NCBI GenBank assembly: GCA_903835235.1 | Contig: CAILMF010000054.1 | Coordinates: 124,001 to 188,000, forward strand | DNA from: an uncultured Rhodospirillales bacterium | Lineage (GTDB): Bacteria; Pseudomonadota; Alphaproteobacteria; Acetobacterales; Acetobacteraceae | Direction: 5' to 3' | DNA length: 64,000 bases | In this document: positions 28,366-35,884 of the stretch, piece after piece | Numbering within the stretch: position 1 is the first letter of the stretch | Layout: the number at the start of each line of letters is the position of its first letter | Translations under genes and position numbers: made by a program | Notes under the pieces: generated by a model | The model's database searches: none | Told to the model about the DNA's origin: nothing | Seen by the model: only the letters and a program-made list of their open reading frames with translations

Positions 28366-29259
28366 ATGGATCTTCCCCCCAGCCTAGAGACCGCCGCTGC
28401 CAGCCTGCCCGAGACGGGCACGGCGGCGCCGTACATGCTTGCCCGCCCGCAGCGTCGGACGCTGCCGCTGGTCTTCGCCTCGCCCCATAGCGGCCGGTGC
28501 TACCCCGAAAGCTTCATCGCCGCCGCCAGGCTGGACCCGGTGGCGCTGCGCCGCAGCGAGGATGCCTTTGTCGAGGAGCTGTTCGCCGCCGCGCCCGAAT
28601 TCGGCGCGCCACTGCTGGCGGCAAGCTTTCCGCGCGTGTTCTGCGACGTGAACCGCGAGCCGTGGGAACTGGACCCCGGCATGTTCGACGGCCCGCTGCC
28701 GCATTGGGTGAACAGTTCCAGCCCGCGGGTGGGCGCCGGCCTCGGCACCATTGCCCGGGTCGTCGCCAGCGGGGAGCCGGTCTATCGCCGCAAGCTGAGC
28801 TTTGCCGAGGCCGAGGACCGCATCCGTCGCTTCTGGCAGCCCTACCATGCCGCGCTTGCCGCCCTGATCGCGGAGACGCGCGCCGAGTTCGGCTATTGCC
28901 TGCTGGTGGACTGCCACTCCATGCCCGCGCATCCCGCCCAGGCCGGCAACCCGCCCGATTTCGTGCTGGGGGACGCCCATGGCACGGCCTGCGCCCCGCG
29001 CGTGACCCGCGCGGTGGAGGAAAGCCTGGGCGGCATGGGCTATCGGGTACGGCGCAACGACCCCTATGCCGGCGGCTATGTCACCCGCCACTACGGCCGC
29101 CCGCGGGATGCCGTGCATGCCCTGCAGATCGAGGTTGCCCGGCCGCTCTACATGGACGAGCAGCGGCTTGAACGGCTGCCGGGCATGGCGCCGCTGCGGC
29201 GCGACCTGGGCCGGCTGATGGCCAGCCTGGCGGCGATGGACTGGTCCTTCCTGCGCTGA
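28366..29259 (+). CDS. N-formylglutamate amidohydrolase family protein
   Basis: A 297-aa putative zinc amidohydrolase, with FASPHSGRCYP, RRSEDAFVEELF, FPRVFCDVNREPWELDPGMF and the metal-binding DCHSMP. N-formylglutamate amidohydrolase (HutG type) is the named family, but no other hut genes are present, so the real substrate is uncertain. ATG 28366 is taken as start since the preceding bases cover the tRNA on the other strand. Confidence 0.85.
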   Translation: MDLPPSLETAAASLPETGTAAPYMLARPQRRTLPLVFASPHSGRCYPESFIAAARLDPVALRRSEDAFVEELFAAAPEFGAPLLAASFPRVFCDVNREPWELDPGMFDGPLPHWVNSSSPRVGAGLGTIARVVASGEPVYRRKLSFAEAEDRIRRFWQPYHAALAALIAETRAEFGYCLLVDCHSMPAHPAQAGNPPDFVLGDAHGTACAPRVTRAVEESLGGMGYRVRRNDPYAGGYVTRHYGRPRDAVHALQIEVARPLYMDEQRLERLPGMAPLRRDLGRLMASLAAMDWSFLR

Positions 29260-29283
29260 CCCGCTGCCGGCCGCGGCGCGGGC

Positions 29284-29372
29284 GAAAAAAAAGGCGGTGC
29301 CGTGAGGCACCGCCGAGTTTAGGGAGGAAACGTCCAAGAAAGGCAGACAACGTGGCGTACCGCGTTGCTGCG
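29284..29372 (-). ncRNA. Probable small RNA, alpha-r8/MmgR-like
   Basis: On the minus strand a promoter-like pair (TTGCGG at 29407-29402, 17-base spacer, TAGATT at 29384-29379) is followed by about 88 bases ending in a strong terminator with eight T. The transcript contains GCAACG...CGTTGT and, in the unpaired centre, TTTCCTCCCT, an anti-Shine-Dalgarno-like sequence which I recall as the hallmark of the alpha-r8 (MmgR) sRNA family of alphaproteobacteria. There is no open frame. MmgR affects polyhydroxybutyrate storage in Sinorhizobium; the role here is unknown. Confidence 0.6.
29285..29314 (-). terminator. Strong Rho-independent terminator (sRNA end)
   Basis: Perfect 9-bp stem GGCGGTGCC / GGCACCGCC (29293-29301, 29306-29314), 4-base loop, followed on the minus strand by eight T. 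No minus-strand protein gene ends here, which points to the sRNA. It may also stop plus-strand transcription from the amidohydrolase gene. Confidence 0.85.
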
Positions 29373-29378
29373 ATGCAC

Positions 29379-29407
29379 AATCTATGTATCGGGCCGGGCG
29401 GCCGCAA
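29379..29407 (-). promoter_or_regulatory. Promoter of the putative sRNA
   Basis: Minus-strand -35 TTGCGG (29407-29402) and -10 TAGATT (29384-29379), 17 bases apart. A TGC-rich partly palindromic sequence lies directly upstream at 29408-29429. The rest of the gap to 29622 shows nothing further. Confidence 0.5.
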
Positions 29408-29622
29408 GCACAATTTTGCAGTGCAGCACAAACCTGCCATGCGCCCACAACATGATCCAAATCGTAACCCGCGTTTACGTCATGTCGGGCCAGGCGGCCT
29501 GGCGAGGCAGGCCAGAGGCACCAAATCCGCGTGGGTGTCGCCGCCCAAGCCAATGCGGCTTTCGCGTCTGGCCGTCGCCGGTGGAATCACCGGCGACGAT
29601 CGGACGCTCAAACAACAGCTCA

Positions 29623-29660
29623 GGGTCTGTCAGGCGCTTCTGTCTCCGCCTGACAGGCCC
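29623..29660 (-). terminator. Terminator hairpin with conserved loop, after the CoA-transferase gene
   Basis: GGGTCTGTCAGGCG (29623-29636) pairs with CGCCTGACAGGCCC (29647-29660) with one G-T mismatch; loop CTTCTGTCTC. It overlaps the stop codon of the minus-strand gene. The same loop sequence recurs, inverted, in a hairpin at 61189-61214. Confidence 0.6.
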
Positions 29661-30793
29661 TAACCGCCCAGGAACTCCGCGCGAATCGCCCCCGAGTGCT
29701 GGCCCAGCGCCGGCACCGGGCCCAGTTCGCGCAGCCCGTCGCTGAACAGGGCAGGGGGCGCCGCCACCGGCACCGGGCCGCCCGGCGTTTCCAGCACCAC
29801 GCGGCGCAGCGCCGGGTGCTTGCTGAAGGTGGCGACATCATTGACGAAGCCGAAGGCGGTGCCGGCCTTGGTCAGCTGCGCGGCGCATTCGGCGCGGGTC
29901 AGCTGGGCGAAGCGATGGCCGACGTGGGCATCCACCTCCGCCCGATTGGCCACGCGGTCGTTGTTGACGGTGAAGCCGGGGCGCCGGGGCAGCTCAGGCT
30001 CGCCCATGAAATGGGTACACAGGTTGGCCCACTCGCGTTCGTTCTGGATGCTGATGAGCACCAGGTCGCCATCGGCGCAGGCGAAGGCGCCGTAGGGGCA
30101 GATGCTGGGGTGCGCCAAGCCCATGCGGGCCGGGGCTTTCCCGGTGCCCTCGAAGTAGATCAGCGGCACGTTCATCCAATCCGCCATGCCGTCGAACAGG
30201 CTGACGGCGATGCCGGTGCCGCGGCCGGTGATGCCGCGCTGGATCAGCGCCTCCAGCACCGCGGAATAGGCGTTGATGCCGCAGGAGATGTCGCAGGCGG
30301 AAACGCCGACGCGCCCCGGGCCTTCCGGCCGGCCGGTCACCGCCGCCAGCCCGGATTCAGCCTGCACCAGCAGGTCGTAGGCCTTCATGCTGGCGTATTC
30401 GCCGTCCTCGCCGTAGCCGGAGATATCGACGGTGATCAGGCGCGGATGCTTCGCGCGCAGTTCGGCGCTGCCGAAGCCGGCCCGGGCCATGGCGCCGGGG
30501 GCCAGGTTCTGGATGAAAACATCCGCCTTTTCCAGCAACGCGGTCAGCAGCGCCTTGTCGGCCGGCTGCTTGATGTCCAGGCAGAGGCTTTCCTTGCCGC
30601 GGTTCAACCAGACGAAATAGCTGGACTGCCCCTTGGCCGAGGTATCGTAGCCGCGGGCGAAGTCACCCTCGGCGCGTTCGATCTTGATGACGCGGGCGCC
30701 GGCATCCGCCAGCCGGCAGGCGCAATAGGGCGCCGCCACCGCCTGTTCCATGGAGACGACGAGCAGGCCGGCGAGCGGCTTCGATCCAGTCAT
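29660..30793 (-). CDS. CaiB/BaiF family (class III) CoA transferase
   Basis: A 377-aa CoA transferase with VAAPYCACRLADAGARVIKIER, LNRGKESLCLDIK, QNLAPGAMARAGFG, and the catalytic aspartate D168 in SACDISCG. It follows a Bug-type binding protein gene (9-base gap) and an acyl-CoA dehydrogenase gene on the same strand, so the three probably handle one imported acid: bind, activate to CoA thioester, oxidise. Only about 25-30% like the CoA transferase at 24034 by eye, so a separate substrate. Confidence 0.92.
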   Translation of the reverse strand: MTGSKPLAGLLVVSMEQAVAAPYCACRLADAGARVIKIERAEGDFARGYDTSAKGQSSYFVWLNRGKESLCLDIKQPADKALLTALLEKADVFIQNLAPGAMARAGFGSAELRAKHPRLITVDISGYGEDGEYASMKAYDLLVQAESGLAAVTGRPEGPGRVGVSACDISCGINAYSAVLEALIQRGITGRGTGIAVSLFDGMADWMNVPLIYFEGTGKAPARMGLAHPSICPYGAFACADGDLVLISIQNEREWANLCTHFMGEPELPRRPGFTVNNDRVANRAEVDAHVGHRFAQLTRAECAAQLTKAGTAFGFVNDVATFSKHPALRRVVLETPGGPVPVAAPPALFSDGLRELGPVPALGQHSGAIRAEFLGG

Positions 30794-30802
30794 GCCAAGT
30801 CC

Positions 30803-31771
30803 TCAATCCAGGCGGATGCCCAGTTCCTTGATGATGGGGTCCCAACGCGCGGTCTCCTCGCGGATCATGCGCGCCATGTCCTGCCGGCCGCGAAAGGCCG
30901 GGATGGTGGCCTGGCTGGCGAAGTTCGCCTGCACCTCAGGGTCGGCCAGGGCGCGGCGGAACGCCTCCTCCAGCCGGTCCAGGATGGCGGGCGGTGTGGC
31001 CGCCGGCGCGACGAAGCCCTGCCAGCCTGGGCTGACCAGGTTCGGGTAGCCCTGTTCGCCCGTGGTCGGCACCTCCGGCAGATGCGGGTGGCGTTCGCGC
31101 GTCAGCATGGCGATCGGGCGGAGCTTGCCGGCATCGATCTGCGCCTTGGCCAGGTTGATGCCGTCGATCATCAGCTGGATCCGCCCGCCCAGCAGGTCCT
31201 GAAGGGCCGGGGCGCTGCCACGGTACGGCACCAGGGTGATCTCGGCGCCGGTCTGCTTGCGGAACAGCTCGAAGGCCAGGTGGGTTACGCCACCCATGCC
31301 GGCGGCGCCGAAATTCAGCTCACTGGGCCGCGCCTTGGCCAGGGCGACCAATTCGGGCAGCGAACGCACCGGCAATTCCGCGGGCACCAGCATGACCAGC
31401 CCGCCGGTGGTCACGGTGCAAATCGCGGTCAGGTCGCGCGCGGCATCGAAGGGCAGGGTAGCGTAGAGCAGCGGGTTCACCGCGATGACGCTGTTGTTCA
31501 CATGGCCGATGACGTAGCCATCCGGCGCCGCCTTGGCGACCACCTCCAGCCCCAGGTTGCCATTGGCGCCGCCGCGGTTTTCCACCACCACCGGCTGGCC
31601 CAGCAGCGCCAGCATCTTCTGCGCCAGTGGTCGCGCCACCAGGTCCGAGCCGCCGCCGGGCGGGAAGCCGACCACCAGGCGAATCGGCCGGTCCGGCCAG
31701 GGCTGGGCCTGGGCGCGGGCGGCCAGCGGCGTACAGGCCAGCCCGGCGGCCAGCAGGGTGCGACGGTTCAT
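30803..31771 (-). CDS. Bug-family (TctC) tripartite tricarboxylate transporter binding protein
   Basis: A 322-aa periplasmic receptor. Signal peptide with twin Arg (MNRRTLLAAGLACTPLAARA), then WPDRPIRLVVGFPPGGGSDLVAR, the Bug signature, VVENRGGANGNLG and PDGYVIG. Start at ATG 31771 with GGAGGA upstream. Such receptors bind organic acids with a few well-conserved water contacts. No TctA/TctB is adjacent; it may use the pair at 49040-51181 or act alone. Confidence 0.92.
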   Translation of the reverse strand: MNRRTLLAAGLACTPLAARAQAQPWPDRPIRLVVGFPPGGGSDLVARPLAQKMLALLGQPVVVENRGGANGNLGLEVVAKAAPDGYVIGHVNNSVIAVNPLLYATLPFDAARDLTAICTVTTGGLVMLVPAELPVRSLPELVALAKARPSELNFGAAGMGGVTHLAFELFRKQTGAEITLVPYRGSAPALQDLLGGRIQLMIDGINLAKAQIDAGKLRPIAMLTRERHPHLPEVPTTGEQGYPNLVSPGWQGFVAPAATPPAILDRLEEAFRRALADPEVQANFASQATIPAFRGRQDMARMIREETARWDPIIKELGIRLD

Positions 31772-31845
31772 GGCGTCCTCCGGCGGCTCGGGGGATGGCC
31801 GCTTGCGAGGGAGCCTAAGCATGCCGCCGAGCCGCCGCCAGCGCC

Positions 31846-33012
31846 TCAATAGCTCCGCGGCATGCCCAGCACGTGCTCGCCGACGTAGCTCAGCACCAGG
31901 TTGGTGCTGATCGGCGCCACCTGGTACAGCCGCGCCTCGCGGTACTTGCGCTCAATGTCGTATTCCTCGGCGAAGCCGAAGCCGCCATGGGTCTGGATGC
32001 AGGCCTCGGCGGCGGACCAGCTGGCCTCGGCGCACATCATCTTGCCCATATTGGCTTCCTCGCCGCAGTTCTCGCCGCGCTCGAACTTCGCCAGGCCCTT
32101 GTGCAGCAGGGCTTCGGCGGCGCGCATCTGCGCGTAGGCCTTGGCGATGGGGAACTGCACGCCCTGGTTCTGCCCGATGGGGCGGCCGAACAGCACGCGT
32201 TCCTTGCTGTAGGCCACGGCCTTCTCGATGAACCAGCGGGCATCGCCGACGCACTCGGCGCTGATCAGCATCCGCTCGGCGTTCATGCCGTCCAGGATGT
32301 AGCGGAAGCCCTTGCCTTCGACGCCCACCAGGTTGGCGGCCGGTACCACCATGTTGTCGAAGAACACCTCTGTCGTGTTGTGGTTCATCATGGTGCGGAT
32401 CGGGCGGATGGTCAGGCCATTCCCCAGCGCCGCCTTCATGTCCACGATGAAGGTGGAAAGCCCATCGGTCCGCTTGGCCACCTGGTCGCGCGGCGTGGTG
32501 CGGGCCAGCAGCAGCATCAGGTCGCTGTGCTCGGCGCGGCTGGTCCAGATCTTCTGGCCATTGATGATGTAATTGTCGCCCTCGCGCCGGGCCACGGTGC
32601 GCAGCGCGGTGGTGTCGGTGCCGCTGGTGGGTTCGGTCACGCCGAAGGCCTGCAGCCGCAGCTCGCCGGTGGCGATCTTGGGCAGGTACTGCTTCTTCTG
32701 CTCCGGGCTGCCGTGCTTGAGGATGGTGCCCATGATGTACATCTGGGCGTGGCAGGCCGCCGCATTGCTGCCGGCGGCGTGGATTTCCTCAAGGATCGCG
32801 GCGGCGGCGGAAAGCGGCAGGCCGGCGCCGCCGAACTCCTCGGGGATCAGCGCGCCCAGGTAGCCAGCTTCGGTCAGGGCATTGACGAAGGCGGTGGGGT
32901 AGCCGCGTTCGCGGTCCAGCTCGCGCCAGTATTCACCGGGGAAGCGGCTGCACAGCTTGCGCACCTCCTCGCGGATTTCGGCGTGCGGGTCTTGTCCGGC
33001 GGTGTGGTCCAT
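31846..33012 (-). CDS. Acyl-CoA dehydrogenase family protein lacking the usual catalytic Glu motif
   Basis: A 388-aa protein with AFGVTEPTSGTDTTALRT, KIWTSRAEHSDLMLLLART, GRPIGQNQGVQFPIA and IQTHGGFGFAEEYDIER. Where most family members have EGTxEI near the C-terminus, this one reads YQVAPISTNLVLSY, ending VLGMPRSY. This is a recognised subfamily pattern; the base may be elsewhere. First gene of the Bug/CoA-transferase group. Confidence 0.88.
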   Translation of the reverse strand: MDHTAGQDPHAEIREEVRKLCSRFPGEYWRELDRERGYPTAFVNALTEAGYLGALIPEEFGGAGLPLSAAAAILEEIHAAGSNAAACHAQMYIMGTILKHGSPEQKKQYLPKIATGELRLQAFGVTEPTSGTDTTALRTVARREGDNYIINGQKIWTSRAEHSDLMLLLARTTPRDQVAKRTDGLSTFIVDMKAALGNGLTIRPIRTMMNHNTTEVFFDNMVVPAANLVGVEGKGFRYILDGMNAERMLISAECVGDARWFIEKAVAYSKERVLFGRPIGQNQGVQFPIAKAYAQMRAAEALLHKGLAKFERGENCGEEANMGKMMCAEASWSAAEACIQTHGGFGFAEEYDIERKYREARLYQVAPISTNLVLSYVGEHVLGMPRSY

Positions 33013-33065
33013 GGCGTGTGCTCCTTGGCCCCGGGATTAGGCCCCGACCGCGCGGCTGACAAGCT

Positions 33066-33467
33066 TCAGCCCAGGCCAAAAACCACCTGGTGCATGATCC
33101 GCCCCGGCAGCAGCGTCAGGCCGCCGGCGATGATCAGCCCGCCGACGAAGACGCCGGTCATCACCCGGGCGTGGCGGCGGATGTCACCACGGCGGATGCG
33201 CCAGATGGCCAGCGGCAGCAGCAGCATCACCCCGGCGGAGATGCCATGGATGAAGGAGTAGTGCCCCGGCCCGTTGTGCACGGTGATGCCGGCGGAACTC
33301 ACCGCCACCACGCTCATCAGCGCCACCCAGCCCCAGCCGAGGATGCGATGCGCGGTGCTGCCCTTCACGCCCGAGAGTTGCACCACGCCCAGGCCCAAGG
33401 CAGCCAGGGCGGCAAAGGCATGCACCTGCACCACGGTGGGGGCGGCGAGCAGCGGGGCGAGCGACAT
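33066..33467 (-). CDS. DUF2306-type four-helix membrane protein
   Basis: A 133-aa inner-membrane protein with four hydrophobic segments (about residues 14-34, 45-65, 73-93 and 100-125) and conserved polar patches KGSTAHRILGWGWV, GPGHYSFIHGISAG and RRGDIRRHARVMTGVF. Conserved His residues within helices suggest heme or metal binding, but the family has no settled function. ATG 33467 has AGGAG upstream. Confidence 0.78.
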   Translation of the reverse strand: MSLAPLLAAPTVVQVHAFAALAALGLGVVQLSGVKGSTAHRILGWGWVALMSVVAVSSAGITVHNGPGHYSFIHGISAGVMLLLPLAIWRIRRGDIRRHARVMTGVFVGGLIIAGGLTLLPGRIMHQVVFGLG

Positions 33468-33540
33468 CGGAAGCTCCTGTGTAAAAGTGACTCCCATTCA
33501 CTTATCTGATTGACAATTGGCGCGCAAGCCAAAACGAACA

Positions 33541-33570
33541 ACGCCGCCGGGATGGGCTCCAAGGCGGCGT
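33541..33570 (-). terminator. Probable terminator downstream of map
   Basis: ACGCCGCC (33541-33548) pairs with GGCGGCGT (33563-33570). On the minus strand it is followed by TGTTCGTTTTGG. It is about 95 bases after the map stop. Confidence 0.45.
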
Positions 33571-33664
33571 CATGTCGTTGAGCGGGTGGGGCCGGCGGCC
33601 GGTGCCCAGGCCCTCCGCGTGCTCAGGCCCTCCGCCCCCAGGTCCGTGCCGCCAGTGGCGGGTA

Positions 33665-34471
33665 TCAGTCGCCGTAGGGCGGGCGATGCATCCCGGTGGG
33701 GGAAAGCGTAAAAATCTCGCAGCCATCCTGGGTTACGCCGACCATGTGCTCGAACTGCGCCGACAGCGTGCGGTCCTTGGTCACCGCGGTCCAGCCGTCG
33801 TCCAGAATCTTCACGTCGGGGCGGCCGACATTCACCATGGGTTCGATGGTGAAGAACATGCCGGGCTTCAGCGTCGGGCCTTCGCCGGGGCGGCCGAAAT
33901 GCAGCACGTTCGGCGGTTCATGGAAGCGCTTGCCGATGCCGTGGCCGCAGAAGTCCCGCACCACGGAAAAGCGGTGCTTCTCCACGAAGACCTGTATCGC
34001 ATGGCCGATATCGCCCAACGTCGCGCCCGGCTTCACCGCGGCCACGCCCAGCATCAGGCTCTCATAGGTCACGTCCAGCAGCAGCTTGGCCTTGGTGGAG
34101 GCATTGCCGGCCACGTACATGCGGCTGGTGTCGCCGTGCCAGCCATCCAGGATCACGGTGACGTCGATGTTGATGACATCGCCATCCGCCAACACCCTTT
34201 CCCCGGGAATGCCGTGGCAGACCACATGGTTGATGCTGGTGCAGATGCTCTTGGGGTAGCCGCGATAGCCCAGCGGCGCCGGGATGGCCCCATGCGCCAG
34301 AATATACTCGTGGCAGATGCGGTCCAGCTCGGCCGTGGTGACGCCGGGGCGGACATGCGGGGTGATCATGTCCAGCGTCGCCGCTGCCAGCTGGCCAGCG
34401 CGGCGCATGCCCTCGAAATCCGCGGGACTGTGGATGGTGATGCGGCGAGAATCGCCGCCCTGCTGCTCCAT
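33665..34471 (-). CDS. map: Type I methionine aminopeptidase
   Basis: A 268-aa enzyme that removes the initiator methionine from new proteins. All five dinuclear metal ligands are in place with the spacing of E. coli MetAP: D103, D114, H177, E210 and E241, plus the substrate-side H86 in VCHGIPGE. The first 12 residues are an extra polar extension. Essential housekeeping gene. Confidence 0.97.
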   Translation of the reverse strand: MEQQGGDSRRITIHSPADFEGMRRAGQLAAATLDMITPHVRPGVTTAELDRICHEYILAHGAIPAPLGYRGYPKSICTSINHVVCHGIPGERVLADGDVINIDVTVILDGWHGDTSRMYVAGNASTKAKLLLDVTYESLMLGVAAVKPGATLGDIGHAIQVFVEKHRFSVVRDFCGHGIGKRFHEPPNVLHFGRPGEGPTLKPGMFFTIEPMVNVGRPDVKILDDGWTAVTKDRTLSAQFEHMVGVTQDGCEIFTLSPTGMHRPPYGD

Positions 34472-34700
34472 GGGTACTGGTCTCGGCCGCGCGCGGGGTT
34501 TCAGGTCAAGGACTTAAAATGCGCGCCGGGGGCGCCGTGCGCAAGGCCGGGCTCGCCACATCCCCGGGATGGCCAGATGCTGAAGCGGCAAGACCTGTCC
34601 CGCTCCCACCCGCGGGTCGCGTCCTGGGGCGCGCGGAGCCGCGGGCCGCCGCATCAGCCAAGGCCGCGGATGCGGCCGCTCTGGAAGCTGGGCGCCGACT

Positions 34701-35591
34701 TCAGTGCCCGGCCTTCTCGCCGGCGCTGCGTTCTTCGGCGCCCAGCGCGTCCGCCAGGCGGGCATTGGCGCTGCCGGGGCGGGCCGGCTTGCTCTGGCTT
34801 TCATGCGGCGCCCAGCCGGTCATCACCAGCAGCCGCAGCGGCATCGGAATGGTCTCGTCCGCCCCTGCCAGCGCGCTTAGCGCCTGGGGCAGCATGGCGC
34901 GGGGCGGCGTGCGCGGGTCGCGTGCCAGCACGGCATTGGTCTCGCCGGCGGCGCGCAGGTCCCGCACCAGGCCCAAGGGCGTGGCGTAGGCCAGCGGGAT
35001 ATCCTCGGCATCCGCCACCGGCAGCGCGAACCCCGCGCGTTGCAGCAGCCCCGCCAGGTCACGCAGCTCGGGGAAGGGCGAGACCCGGGGCGAGATGCCG
35101 CCGCGCGCCTCGGCCTCGGCCGCGGCCAGGCTCTCCCGCAACGGCTGCAAGGTGCCCAGCCCGGGCAGGGCGGCCAGGAACAGCCCGTCCGGCTTCAGCG
35201 CCCGCCTGATCTGTACCAGGGCGCCGGGCAGGTCATTGACCCAGTGCAGGGACAGGTTCGCCACCACCAGGTCGAAGCTCTCGGGCGCGAAGGGCAGCCA
35301 TTCCTCATCCCCGGCCAGCGCCGGGCCGCCATTCAGCGCGGCCATGCGCGGGGAAAGGTCCATGCTGGCAACGAAGCCGACGCCGCGCGCCCGCAGCATT
35401 GGCGCCACCACGCCGCGGCCGCCGATCTCCAGCGCCCGGTGGAAGCGGTGGGTGATGTCGTCCAGCCTGTCCAGCAGGCGCTCGGCCGCGGCTTCCAGCA
35501 CCGGGGCCACCTGGGCCACCGTGGCGGCGGCGCGGTCACGGCGCAGGCGGTGCAGGCGGCGGTCGAAGATCAGCGGGTTGGTCGCGCTCAT
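34701..35591 (-). CDS. SAM-dependent methyltransferase, NDUFAF5/BioC-like
   Basis: A 296-aa class I methyltransferase-fold protein starting MSATNPLIFDRRLHRLRRDRAA, the N-terminal form of the alphaproteobacterial relatives of NDUFAF5 (complex I assembly hydroxylase). SAM motif ALEIGGRGVVAPML, then VVANLSLHWVNDLPGAL and LKPDGLFLAALPG. Its proximity to comF, here beyond the rhodanese gene, is common in alphaproteobacteria. A role in respiratory complex I maturation is likely but unproven. Confidence 0.85.
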   Translation of the reverse strand: MSATNPLIFDRRLHRLRRDRAAATVAQVAPVLEAAAERLLDRLDDITHRFHRALEIGGRGVVAPMLRARGVGFVASMDLSPRMAALNGGPALAGDEEWLPFAPESFDLVVANLSLHWVNDLPGALVQIRRALKPDGLFLAALPGLGTLQPLRESLAAAEAEARGGISPRVSPFPELRDLAGLLQRAGFALPVADAEDIPLAYATPLGLVRDLRAAGETNAVLARDPRTPPRAMLPQALSALAGADETIPMPLRLLVMTGWAPHESQSKPARPGSANARLADALGAEERSAGEKAGH

Positions 35592-35708
35592 GGCCGTGAC
35601 ATGCGCCCGGTTCCGTGCCGCCGCAAGGCAGGCCGGAGCCCGGTCGGCTGAGGCCGAAAGGCCGAAAGGCGTGAATCGGTCTCTCAAAATGACGAGCTGG
35701 ACTGCGGG

Positions 35709-35725
35709 CGCTTCAGTCTGAAGCG
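35709..35725. repeat. Short hairpin repeat
   Basis: CGCTTCA-GTC-TGAAGCG. With flanking bases its reverse complement resembles 62549-62570. Confidence 0.35.
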
Positions 35726-35733
35726 ATCACGGT

Positions 35734-35855
35734 CTAGTGTCCTGCCCGCGAAGTTCGTCCGATCTCGGGCGAACGCAGCGGATAAGCAGGCCACTGTAAA
35801 CTAAGGTTAGTGTCCTGATTCCGGAGTCCACTGGACTTCGGAATCAGGACACTAG
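35734..35855. mobile_element. 122-base MITE-like element with TA-flanked ends
   Basis: Perfect 11-base terminal inverted repeats, CTAGTGTCCTG at 35734-35744 and CAGGACACTAG at 35845-35855. Next to the right end is a near-perfect 45-base palindrome (35809-35830 against 35832-35853, one mismatch). TA inside both ends resembles the TA target of IS630/Tc1-type elements. No coding content. It lies in the gap before the rhodanese gene and may supply a terminator or promoter there. Confidence 0.55.
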
Positions 35856-35884
35856 CCTGGCTGCAACCAAGGGAGCCCAGCGCC

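Noticed and set aside
34472-34700. Possible small gene between map and the methyltransferase gene (minus-strand frame 34514-34804)
   Set aside because: It overlaps the methyltransferase C-terminus, has an Arg/Pro/Ala shadow composition and no ribosome site. I see no supported feature in this gap.
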